Source: JBEKCP01 sp049509515 (GTDB taxonomy: Bacteria > Planctomycetota > Planctomycetia > Pirellulales > Thermoguttaceae). From it: 64,000 nt of DNA. Shown in pieces: positions 51,930-59,572 of the stretch. The notes beneath the pieces are model-generated. The model was given only the letters and a program-made list of their open reading frames with translations, did not search any database and was not told the origin of the DNA. How positions within the stretch are numbered: position 1 is the first letter of the stretch; each line of letters begins with the position of its first letter. The stretch is from NCBI GenBank assembly GCA_049509515.1, contig JBEKZV010000013.1, positions 62,001-126,000 of the forward strand. Direction: 5' to 3'. A program made the translations under genes and the position numbers.

Positions 51930-53474
51930 ATGGCCCAGGCCGCTCCACCGACCGCCGCCTTCCACCCCGATTTCGAGACCTTCTCGAAGCTGGCCGAGAA
52001 CGGGGCGCTGGTGCCCGTCTGGCGCCGCCTGCTGAGCGACGCCCTGACGCCGCCCAGCGCGTTTCACCGCATTGACGCGGGGCGCTGCGCGTGCCTGTTC
52101 GAGAGCGTGGTGGGCGGCGAGAAGGTGGGCCGCTACAGCTTTCTGGCCACCGACCCGTTCTTCGAGATCGAGGCCTATGGCAACCGGGTGATTACCAACG
52201 CCTATTCGGGGGTTTCAGCGGCGGGCTTGCCGACGCTGGTCACCCGCTCGTTCGAGTCCCCCAATCCCCTCGACGAGCTGCGGCGGCGGGTGGAGGCGAT
52301 CCGGGCGGTCCACCTGCCGGGGTTGCCGCCGTTCTGCGCCGGGGCCGTCGGCTACGCCGGCTACGACACGGTCCGCTACTTCGAGCGGCTGCCTCACGCC
52401 CCGCCCGACGACCGCCACGTGCCCGACCTGGCCTTCGCCTTCTACGACCAGATGGTGATCTTCGACAACGTGGCGAAGACCATGGACGTAGTGGTCATGG
52501 CGCGGCTGGACAAGCCGGGGGCCACCCCCGAGACGGCCTACGCCGAGGCCCGGCGGCGGGTCAACGCCCTGGTGGAGCAGCTCGGCTCGCAACCCGCCGA
52601 GCTCCGGCCCCTGGACATCGAGCCCGCCGGAGAGGTCCGCCTGCAATGGCAGTCGAACTTCACCCAACCCCAGTTCGAGCAGGCCGTGCGGCGGTGCGTC
52701 GAGTACATCCGCGCGGGCGACATTTTCCAGGTCGTCCCCAGCCAGCGGCTCGAGGTGCCGCTGCGGGCCCACCCCTTCGAGATCTACCGCACGCTGCGCG
52801 TGGTCAACCCGAGCCCCTTCATGTTCTATCTCCGCACGCCGAGCGTCACGCTGGTGGGCAGCTCGCCGGAGGTGATGGTGCGGGTGGTGGATGGGCGGGT
52901 GACCGTCCGCCCGCTGGCCGGCACCCGGCGGCGCGGCGGCTCCGACGAGGAAGACCGCCGCCTGGCCGAAGAACTCCTGGCCGATCCCAAGGAGCGGGCC
53001 GAGCACGTCATGCTCGTCGACCTGGGCCGCAACGACGTGGGACGCGTCTGCCGCTACCGCTCGGTCGAAGTGAGCGACGTCATGACCATCGAGCGCTACA
53101 GCCACGTCATGCACATCACGTCGAACGTCAGCGGGCGGTTGGCGGCGGGCAAGGGGCCTTTCGACGCCCTGGAGGCATGCCTGCCCGCCGGCACCGTCTC
53201 CGGCGCGCCGAAGGTCCGCGCCATGGAGATCATCGACGAGTTGGAGCCCTGCCGCCGCGGCCCCTACGCCGGGGCCGTCGGCTACGTCGATTTCAACGGC
53301 AACATGGACACCTGCATCGCCCTGCGGACGATCGTCGTCCAGGGCGACAAAGCCTATGTCCAGGCCGGCTGCGGGATCGTCGCCGACAGCCAACCGACCA
53401 ACGAATGGAACGAGACGCTCAACAAGGCCCGCGGACTGCTCAAGGCCATCGAACTGGCCCAGGGGAGGGATTAG
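51930..53474 (+). CDS. trpE: Anthranilate synthase component I (514 aa)
   Basis: Makes anthranilate from chorismate, the first step of tryptophan synthesis. The N-terminal tryptophan-binding part has 'LFESVVGGEKVGRYSF' (LLES-like motif). The catalytic part shows FQVVPSQRLEVPL, GSSPEVMV, RPLAGTRRRG, DLGRNDVGRV, LPAGTVSGAPKVRAMEII and GCGIVADS. No trpG is adjacent. A 7-bp array and no Shine-Dalgarno site lie before the ATG. Confidence 0.95.
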   Translation: MAQAAPPTAAFHPDFETFSKLAENGALVPVWRRLLSDALTPPSAFHRIDAGRCACLFESVVGGEKVGRYSFLATDPFFEIEAYGNRVITNAYSGVSAAGLPTLVTRSFESPNPLDELRRRVEAIRAVHLPGLPPFCAGAVGYAGYDTVRYFERLPHAPPDDRHVPDLAFAFYDQMVIFDNVAKTMDVVVMARLDKPGATPETAYAEARRRVNALVEQLGSQPAELRPLDIEPAGEVRLQWQSNFTQPQFEQAVRRCVEYIRAGDIFQVVPSQRLEVPLRAHPFEIYRTLRVVNPSPFMFYLRTPSVTLVGSSPEVMVRVVDGRVTVRPLAGTRRRGGSDEEDRRLAEELLADPKERAEHVMLVDLGRNDVGRVCRYRSVEVSDVMTIERYSHVMHITSNVSGRLAAGKGPFDALEACLPAGTVSGAPKVRAMEIIDELEPCRRGPYAGAVGYVDFNGNMDTCIALRTIVVQGDKAYVQAGCGIVADSQPTNEWNETLNKARGLLKAIELAQGRD

Positions 53475-53524
53475 AGGGAGGGCGCAAGGGGGAGGGCGGA
53501 AGGCGGCGCTTGCGGCGGCAATAG

Positions 53525-53545
53525 CCGGCGGCTAACAGCCGCCGG
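53525..53545. repeat. GTT-loop palindrome after trpE
   Basis: 21-base palindrome (CCGGCGGCT/AGCCGCCGG), exact reverse complement of the one inside the VWA gene at 20837-20857. Confidence 0.85.
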
Positions 53546-53560
53546 AGGGGGGACAGTGGA

Positions 53561-53911
53561 ATGGACGAAGTACCTGGCGGCAAAACTTGGAAGTTCGCAA
53601 CTTTCGCGCGATTCGGATTCTATTTGACGCTTCTCGGCGTCCTCGGCTATTCAGCCGACTCCGGCCTTTACATGCCCTACTTTATGGCCAGGTTTATCAT
53701 CCGGGGGGGCATGTTGGGCTGCCTGCTCGCTGGATTCGTGCTGTCGTTGCTCGCGATCATGACCGGCAGGTCCGCCAGGGTTGCTTTCCAAAAGGCCCGG
53801 AGCTTTTACATCCTGGCTGGCCTCGGCTTGATCGTATCGGGATTGGGGCTGGCGATCACATTTTTCCAGCTTCTTCGGAGGGTCCTGTGGCGACTTGGGG
53901 TTTCTGCCTGA
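53561..53911 (+). CDS. Small membrane protein (116 aa)
   Basis: Three hydrophobic helices (about 17-36, 46-66 and 83-103) without recognisable motif. MDEVPGGKTWKFATFARFGF is the opening. Codon use is less biased and GC lower than in trpE upstream, suggesting a lineage-specific gene. It may be co-transcribed with trpE (86 bases apart, with a palindrome between). Confidence 0.6.
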   Translation: MDEVPGGKTWKFATFARFGFYLTLLGVLGYSADSGLYMPYFMARFIIRGGMLGCLLAGFVLSLLAIMTGRSARVAFQKARSFYILAGLGLIVSGLGLAITFFQLLRRVLWRLGVSA

Positions 53912-53998
53912 CCGGCCTCTGTGCAACAATGCCCGCTCGCTGCGTAGAGAGGCTAGGTGTTGTGCAGGCGCCGTTGGCATCGGACACTGCCCCCCGCT

Positions 53999-54019
53999 CC
54001 GGCGGCCGTTGGCCGCCGG
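53999..54019. repeat. GTT-loop palindrome variant
   Basis: CCGGCGGCC/GGCCGCCGG around GTT, 42 bases before a heptamer array (54061-54128). Confidence 0.8.
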
Positions 54020-54060
54020 CTGTGGGTCTCCGCCAGCGCCACCCCCCGCCTTGCGCCTTC

Positions 54061-54128
54061 TCCCCAATCCCCAATCCCCAATCCCCAATCCCCAATCCCC
54101 AATCCCTAATCCCTAATCCCTAATCCCT
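54061..54128. repeat. Heptamer array, six CCCCAAT then CCCTAAT units
   Basis: The longest run in the window of 7-base units, ending 11 bases before the ATG at 54139. It may form G-rich structures on the other strand. Confidence 0.88.
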
Positions 54129-54138
54129 GCTCCCTCCC

Positions 54139-55260
54139 ATGCACATCGAACGGATCGACCTGTTCCACGTCGGCCTTCCCTTGAAACAGCCGGCCCAGAT
54201 CGCCTTCCGGCGGCAGGAGGTCCTGCAGACGGTCGTGGTGCGGATGGCCGGCGGCGGGGCGGTCGGCTGGGGCGAGGCCGGGCCGGGCAATGCCCCGTTG
54301 GCCAGCGGCGAATGGGCCGGCGGCGTGCTCGCCGTCTTGCGGGATTGGCTCGCACCCGCGGTGGCCGGGGCAACCATCGACTCGCCCGAGGACCTCCAGC
54401 AGCGGCTGGCCCAGTTTCGCGGCAACCTCTGCGCCAAGGCCGCCCTGGACACCGCCTGGTGGGATCTACAGGCCCGGCTCGAAGGCCGGCCGCTTCACGA
54501 CCTTCTCGACGGCCACCGCGCGGCCGTCGAGGTCGGCCCGACCTTCGACCGCATGCCGTCGGGCGACGAGTTCCTCGCGGGGATCGGGCACGCCCTGCAG
54601 GCCGGCTTCGCCCGGGTCAAACTCATCTTCCGCCCCGGCTGGGACGTGGAAATGCTCCGCGCCGTCCGCCGGGAGTTTCCCGCCCAGACGTTCCACATCG
54701 ACTGCCAAGCCGCCCTGGGGCTGGAACACATGGAAATGCTCTGCCGGCTGGACGACTTCTGCCTGGCGATGATCGAACAACCGCTCCCGGCCGACGACCT
54801 CGTGGGCCACGCCATGGTCCAGGAGACCGTGCGAACGCCGATCGGCCTGGACGAAGGCGTCACCACGCCGGCCCAGGCCGAAATGGCCCTCGACCTGAAG
54901 AGCGGCCAATGGGTCTCGCTGACACCGGGCAAGGTCGGCGGGCTGACGCCCGCCCGGGCGATCCACGACGCCTGCCAGGCCGGCGGAGTCTCCTGCTGGG
55001 TGGGCGCCATGCCGCAAAGCGCGGTGGGCGCCCGCTTCGAGCTGGCCCTGGCGGCCAAGGCCAACTGCCGCTATCCGGCCGACTTCTTCCCCTCTGACGA
55101 AGTCCTGGCCCGCGACCTGGCCGAGCCCCTGCGGCCAGCCCGCGACCCGGCCGACGGCGTGCTCCGCGTCCCTCTCTGGACCACGCCGGGCATCGGCGTC
55201 GAGCCGGACCCCGCCTGCCTGGAGCAGTCCACGCTCCAGCAGGCCAGCCTCCGCGGCTGA
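54139..55260 (+). CDS. Enolase-superfamily protein, OSBS/NSAAR-like, lacking both catalytic lysines (373 aa)
   Basis: A mandelate-racemase/muconate-cycloisomerase type protein. Its closest pattern is o-succinylbenzoate synthase / N-succinylamino-acid racemase: HIDCQAAL (Asp188), MIEQPLPADDLVGHA (Glu213) and GLDEGVTTPAQAEMALDLK (Asp238) supply the three metal ligands. The catalytic lysines are not in place: K-x-K reads KLI (Lys161, then Ile163), and the second lysine, in NIKPGRVGG of the family, is Thr262 (SLTPGKVGG). Either a new reaction or a binding-only protein. Starts at ATG after the heptamer array. Confidence 0.82.
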   Translation: MHIERIDLFHVGLPLKQPAQIAFRRQEVLQTVVVRMAGGGAVGWGEAGPGNAPLASGEWAGGVLAVLRDWLAPAVAGATIDSPEDLQQRLAQFRGNLCAKAALDTAWWDLQARLEGRPLHDLLDGHRAAVEVGPTFDRMPSGDEFLAGIGHALQAGFARVKLIFRPGWDVEMLRAVRREFPAQTFHIDCQAALGLEHMEMLCRLDDFCLAMIEQPLPADDLVGHAMVQETVRTPIGLDEGVTTPAQAEMALDLKSGQWVSLTPGKVGGLTPARAIHDACQAGGVSCWVGAMPQSAVGARFELALAAKANCRYPADFFPSDEVLARDLAEPLRPARDPADGVLRVPLWTTPGIGVEPDPACLEQSTLQQASLRG

Positions 55261-55272
55261 TCGCCGGGTGGG

Positions 55273-55376
55273 GTGCGGCAAGATTCTCTGGCAATGTAGC
55301 CCGCACACGCCGTGTGCGGAATCCGGCACACGGCGTGTGCCGGCTGCATTACGGCCGCCGGAGATTCTTGCCGCAC
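55273..55376. repeat. Composite palindrome
   Basis: Outer 20-base arms (55273-55292 and 55357-55376, two mismatches) enclose two perfect hairpins (55301-55319 with CCGCACAC arms, 55323-55343 with CCGGCACAC arms). It lies after the enolase-type gene and would make an elaborate RNA fold. Confidence 0.8.
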
Positions 55377-55393
55377 GCCGACGGTGAGGTGCC

Positions 55394-55422
55394 TTGACGC
55401 GGCCGCGACAAGAGCCGATAAT
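55394..55422 (+). promoter_or_regulatory. Promoter of the Phd-like antitoxin
   Basis: -35 TTGACG (55394-55399), 17-base spacer, -10 GATAAT (55417-55422), the best sigma70 match in the window. Confidence 0.65.
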
Positions 55423-55445
55423 GTACATGACGTACGCAACGTACA
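55422..55445. promoter_or_regulatory. Operator-like palindrome overlapping the -10 box
   Basis: TGTAC and GTACA arms at the ends, with inner ACGTAC units, placed across the transcription start. This is the usual position for autoregulation by an antitoxin. Confidence 0.5.
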
Positions 55446-55463
55446 TCTATCGGGAGACTCGCA

Positions 55464-55706
55464 ATGGAAATGAACATCGCGGACGCGCGGGACAACCTCG
55501 CGGAGGTCATCAACCGGGTTGCCTACGCTGGCGAGCGCGTCATCCTGCGGCGGCGCAGCAAGAGCGTGGTGGCCATCGTGTCGATGCAGGACCTCGAATT
55601 GCTCCAAACGGCAGAAGATCGGGCCGATGTGAAAGCGGCGCTCCGGGCCCGCAAGGAAAAGGGGGGCATCAGCCTCGCTCAGTACCGCAAGAAACATGGT
55701 CTCTAA
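55464..55706 (+). CDS. Phd/YefM-family antitoxin (80 aa)
   Basis: A Phd/YefM-type antitoxin: MEMNIADARDNLAEVINRVA is the DNA-binding start, then GERVILRRRSKSVVAIVSM, and a C-terminal charged tail (LAQYRKKHGL) that would hold the toxin. Preceded by GGGAG (55452-55456). The toxin that should follow is truncated (55713-55838), so this antitoxin is probably an orphan. Confidence 0.88.
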   Translation: MEMNIADARDNLAEVINRVAYAGERVILRRRSKSVVAIVSMQDLELLQTAEDRADVKAALRARKEKGGISLAQYRKKHGL

Positions 55707-55712
55707 ACTCCG

Positions 55713-55838
55713 ATGCGATACGAGATCATCATCAAGCCGGCGGCGGAAAAGGGATTGGACCGCATCCCCCGACCGGCGCGTCGGCGCATCGCCGACGCCT
55801 TGGAGGGACTGCGGGCAGATGTTTTTCGGATCATGTAA
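55713..55838 (+). pseudogene. Truncated RelE-family toxin (41 codons)
   Basis: Starts MRYEIIIKPAAEKGLDRIPR, the RelE/ParE opening (Y-x-I-x-x-x-x-A-x-x-x-L-x-x-I/L-P), 6 bases after the antitoxin. The frame stops at a TAA after about 41 codons, against the usual 85-95. The C-terminal catalytic half (the V-G-x-Y-R-V region) is missing. Where homology ends (about 55819), sequence with lower GC begins. Read as a toxin cut by a deletion or insertion. Confidence 0.75.
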
Positions 55839-55851
55839 GTGGAAAGCGACA

Positions 55852-56253
55852 ATGGTGCTACGCCGTCTTCTGTCTGTTGCCTTGTTGCCACTATTGGCGA
55901 GTTGTGCATCCTGGGAGAATGACCCCCTGGTGATATCGCTCAACGGTAAAACCGAGGTCATGCTCCATGTGGCTAGTCGAGCGAGTTATACCGCTCGCCA
56001 TTGGAGTTCCGTTGGGTTTTCGGCTGAGTGCTCCGTGAACGACGAGAACGTGATACGTCTGGTGAATACGAGGCTAGTCTACCTTCATCCTGAGAACATG
56101 AAGGCTGGTAGGCTGCCGTCGGGCGGGGACGAAGCTCGCAAGATATTTCACTTTGAAGCAGTTTCTAAGGGCGAGGCGGTAATCACTTTCCGCAAGCTAT
56201 TTCGAGGCGAATTGCAGGAAACCACGGAAGTCAAGATCACCGTAAGAGAGTAA
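55852..56253 (+). CDS. Low-GC lipoprotein (133 aa, unknown)
   Basis: A lipoprotein signal with lipobox LLASC (MVLRRLLSVALLPLLASC), then a beta-rich domain. The 'GDEARKIFHFEAVSKGEAVITF' stretch somewhat resembles the chagasin-type (I42) protease inhibitor end (f-x-f-x-A-x-x-x-G-x-x-x-l-x-f), but the NPTTGY motif is not present, so this is only a possibility. GC and codon use differ from neighbours, suggesting transfer. The ATG at 55852 is preferred over 55819, which lies in the toxin remnant. Confidence 0.65.
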   Translation: MVLRRLLSVALLPLLASCASWENDPLVISLNGKTEVMLHVASRASYTARHWSSVGFSAECSVNDENVIRLVNTRLVYLHPENMKAGRLPSGGDEARKIFHFEAVSKGEAVITFRKLFRGELQETTEVKITVRE

Positions 56254-56356
56254 GGGGATCGCGCCACAATTAACGGCGAAGGTGCATCACACCCTACTAT
56301 GGTCACTCGATATATGTCGTGCTGTGCCGGGCACATGCTTTCTAAGGTCATTCAAA

Positions 56357-56424
56357 GGGTGTCGGGGTCAGGCTTTAACCGCTAACCGGAGGGTGTCAGA
56401 GTCAGGCTTTAACCGCTAACTGGG
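56357..56424. repeat. 34-bp direct repeat, two copies
   Basis: 56357-56390 and 56391-56424 share GTCAGGCTTTAACCGCTAAC. Non-coding, lower GC than surrounding genes. Confidence 0.85.
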
Positions 56425-56680
56425 AATTAAAGGGGTCGCGGACGGTCGGGGCCGGACTTTCAACTTTGACGCAGAGAAGGCGGGACAAGGTCTTCGATTG
56501 GCCGGTCGCCAACGAGCCATCGGGCTCGTGAACCGTGGGCGGGGCAGGGCGCAGCCCGTCAGTCGCGCAACTCTGCCGAGGATTCCCGCGTCGCGGGACT
56601 TGAAATCTGATTCCATGCGATCTGCTAATATCCCATGGCCGGAGCCCCTCTCCCCGGAGCGTGCCCGCCGACAGCGCTCT

Positions 56681-56985
56681 TTCACAATTCGGCACAAGAG
56701 ACTCCCCAAAGGAACGGCACTTTGGGAAATCTCGGGGTCTGTTGACCAGAACGCGGCGGACCAAACACCCCAGTAGATGGGCTCGTTCTGGAAAATCGCG
56801 AAAACTAAGACCAAAAAACGATCGCGCCCCATGCGGCCACAGTAGACGTCCAGTGAAAAACACGCCCGGTGCCAGTTTCAAGGCGTTCCCAAAAACTAAG
56901 ACCAAAAGCGCTCGGGTGCCAGAGCGACGGTAGTAGGAAGGATCGGGAAAAGCCGCCAGAAACCGGTGATTTACCTGCGGCCGAG
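56681..56985 (+). repeat. Dispersed repeat, copy B, with internal 91-bp duplication unit
   Basis: Matches 5730-5946 block by block. Compared with copy A it has an extra segment bounded by two identical 16-base stretches AAAACTAAGACCAAAA (56801-56816 and 56892-56907). Confidence 0.7.
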
Positions 56986-57003
56986 GCACCGGCGCTTGAG
57001 TGA

Positions 57004-57429
57004 ATCCGATCCGGGGCGGCGTCAGCGCTGGACCGGAAGCCCGGCGACTGGTTTGTCATCTCGCCCGCCAGCCGCCTCCGCCAGGACGTCTATGCCGCAG
57101 CGCTGGCCGTGACTCCCGGCACGGGGTCCGGCGCCCAGTTCTCTTATGCGGGCAGCACGTATCTTTCCGGCGACTATACGACCAGCCGCTACAACCACCT
57201 CATGCCGCCCAACACCCTCAGCGTCGTGGTCCCCATCGCCGGCAGCGACCTGGCCGCGTCGATCAACGGCGGCGCCCAGGCCACGACGGCGTCCAGCGGA
57301 CATCCGGGCGGCGTCAACCTGGTTCTGGCCGACGGCTCGCTGCGGTTCGTCCGCAATGGCATCGAGATCCACGCCTGGTGGGCGCTGGGCAGCATTGCCG
57401 GGGGCGAAACGCTGCAGGAAGCGTTCTGA
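57004..57429 (+). pseudogene. 5'-truncated DUF1559 (pilin-like) gene
   Basis: Only the C-terminal part of a planctomycete DUF1559 protein is present: RLRQDVYAAALAV, NHLMPPNTLSVVVP, then the typical end SGHPGGVNLVLADGSLRFVRN (H-x9-DG motif) and GIEIHAWWALGSIAGGE. A full gene (about 300 residues) would include an N-terminal prepilin signal, missing here; a stop codon at 57001-57003 lies just upstream. No start codon of its own fits. Confidence 0.8.
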
Positions 57430-57666
57430 GGAGCAGTGCCAATATCGCACCTCTCCGGCTGTGTTCCGCCGATGATAAGCGGGGCACAATGTCGCGCCGT
57501 GTGCGGCACGTGCGCGGAACCATTGGCACGCTTCTTCTTGTCAAGCACCGACCTCCGGGTGGGTCCGCCAGCGAAATCTTGACTGGCATTCACGGTGTCC
57601 TATGGTTGTTGCGTGCCCGTCGATCGAAAGGCACGGTCACCGGCCTTCACACGGAAAGCTAGTCCG

Positions 57667-59466
57667 ATGAAACGAACCACTTTGGCGGCCGCCCGCAGGC
57701 GGGCAACTTCACGAATCGCATCGAGAAACCGCAGGCGGCCGCTCGGCTGCGAACTCCTGGAGCGCCGCGAGCTGCTGGCGGTCGGGTTGGCCGGCGTTCA
57801 ACCGGTGGGTCTCTGGCAAATGGCGCTGGACATCAACCGTACGACCAACCAAGGCGAGATTCTCAGCCAAACGGCGGCCAACTTCACCCTGACCGGGTCG
57901 AGCGGGCAGGCCGGCCAGGGCGTCTCGGTCGATTGGGGCGACCGTTCCGCGGCATATCATGGGACCTTCGACTCCCATGCCACGGCCTCCGCCACACATA
58001 CCTTTTCCTCGGGCGTCTTTACCGTCACGGTCACGTGCGGAACGGACGTCACCCGCTATCGGCTTCAGTCGAGTGCGATCGCACTCGGCCAGGTTGCCGG
58101 CACGCCGAGCCAGACCGATTCGCTCTTCATCGTCGACACTGGCGGGGCCAAGCAGGTGCGCGCCAACACGGTCGGCGGAACGCTGCAAGTCTTCCTCACG
58201 AATCCTTACTGCCTACGGTCTGTTTCCAGCGTAACGGTGGTCGCCATCTACGGAAGCCTGACCGGCGGCTCCGGCAGCGTGACGCTCGGCGCCAACGTCG
58301 CGCAGCCGGCGTTCTTCTGGCTGGGCGACGGCAGCGACACGTTCCAGGGCGGCGGCGGCCCCGACACCGTCCACGGCGGCAACGGCAACGACGTGATCTA
58401 CGGCGGCAGGGGAAACAACACCATCATTGGCGGAGCGGGAAACGACTGGCTGTACGCCGGCAACGGCAACGACGTGATCTACGGCGGCAGCGGCAACGAC
58501 CACGTCTTCGCCGGCAAGGGCAACGACATGCTCTTCGGCGGGAGCGGCAATGACATGATCTACGGCGGCAGCGGCGATGACCTGCTCGAAGGCGGCGCGG
58601 GAAACGACCTGCTGGTGGCCGGCAGCGGCCCCACGTGTCTGTATGGCGGCTCCGGCAACGACACCCTCAAGGCCGGCGGCGGAACCGATTGGCTGTTCGG
58701 CGGCTCCGGAAACGACCGCATCTACTGCGGCACGGGAAGCGACGCCGCCATCGGCGGCTCCGGCACGGATCAAATCTACGGCGGCTCCGGCAGCGACATC
58801 ATCGCCGGAGGCTACGATTTCCAATTGCACTACCTCAATGAAGCCGGCCTGAATCCAATCCTCAACGCCTGGGCCGTGCAAGGGCAAGCTCCCCGGCAAC
58901 TCGCCTATGATCCGGCGACCCCCGGCTCCAGCCCGAACCTGGCCATCTGGGACAGCGGCGCCGCCGACCTGCTGGTGCGCGGCAGCGGCCGAACCCTGTT
59001 CTATGCGGGCGAAAACGACAAGATCGTCGGCCAGGTCCGGAGCGGCGTCGACCTGGTGATCGCGACCACCCCGCCGACGGCCAGCGCGATCATCAACTAC
59101 ACGACGACTTCCGGCATCGTCAATCCCAGCGGAACCCTGGGGCAGACAACAACTTTGCTCGGCCGCTTCGGCAGCGACATGAACACCATCATCAACCAGA
59201 AGCTGCAATTGCGCAAGACCATCGACTTCAGCGACAATCCCGGCGGCTTCCAGGTGCTCAACGTCCCCGACAGCCTATACATGACGCCCGATCAATTCTG
59301 GACGGATTTCAACCAGCCGTTCCTGCAACAGTCGATCGCGCGCAACGACGTCATTCTGGGCACGACCACCCCGTCGTCCGGGGGCGGCTATGGAACCGAG
59401 GTCGCCTTCCTGCAGAGCAACGGGTACGTGTACGACTCTGCAAGCCACCGGTTCGTCGGCCCTTGA
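57667..59466 (+). CDS. RTX-repeat protein with LE-R-ELL N-terminus and toxin-like C-terminal module (599 aa)
   Basis: An N-terminal basic segment with CELLERRELLAVG, the planctomycete LEPR-type motif (about residues 28-40), a PKD/Ig-like domain (about 60-160), about 14 copies of the calcium-binding nonapeptide (GGSGNDxIxGG type, about 220-380), and a C-terminal module (about 400-599). The end of this module (DQFWTDFNQPFLQQSIARND, then GTEVAFLQSNGYVYD) resembles segments I know from the C-termini of Rhs/polymorphic toxins (FW-x2-N-x2-FL-x2-A-I-x-R). This is from memory. Probably secreted. Confidence 0.75.
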   Translation: MKRTTLAAARRRATSRIASRNRRRPLGCELLERRELLAVGLAGVQPVGLWQMALDINRTTNQGEILSQTAANFTLTGSSGQAGQGVSVDWGDRSAAYHGTFDSHATASATHTFSSGVFTVTVTCGTDVTRYRLQSSAIALGQVAGTPSQTDSLFIVDTGGAKQVRANTVGGTLQVFLTNPYCLRSVSSVTVVAIYGSLTGGSGSVTLGANVAQPAFFWLGDGSDTFQGGGGPDTVHGGNGNDVIYGGRGNNTIIGGAGNDWLYAGNGNDVIYGGSGNDHVFAGKGNDMLFGGSGNDMIYGGSGDDLLEGGAGNDLLVAGSGPTCLYGGSGNDTLKAGGGTDWLFGGSGNDRIYCGTGSDAAIGGSGTDQIYGGSGSDIIAGGYDFQLHYLNEAGLNPILNAWAVQGQAPRQLAYDPATPGSSPNLAIWDSGAADLLVRGSGRTLFYAGENDKIVGQVRSGVDLVIATTPPTASAIINYTTTSGIVNPSGTLGQTTTLLGRFGSDMNTIINQKLQLRKTIDFSDNPGGFQVLNVPDSLYMTPDQFWTDFNQPFLQQSIARNDVILGTTTPSSGGGYGTEVAFLQSNGYVYDSASHRFVGP

Positions 59467-59572
59467 GCCACAACCGTGGCCCGACGCGCATGCGATGCGC
59501 GGACGGCTGGCACTGCGGAAGCGTGCTACCGGTTCTGCGTGTGCCTTCGTCGTTTCCCTGCCACCCGTCTCG

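Larger units (their letters stand above)
56254..57000. other. Gene-poor repeat zone
   Basis: Holds a 34-bp tandem repeat (56357-56424), copy B of a dispersed repeat (56681-56985) and about 200 bases with no assignable content. Open frames on the minus strand have no family character. Confidence 0.6.
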
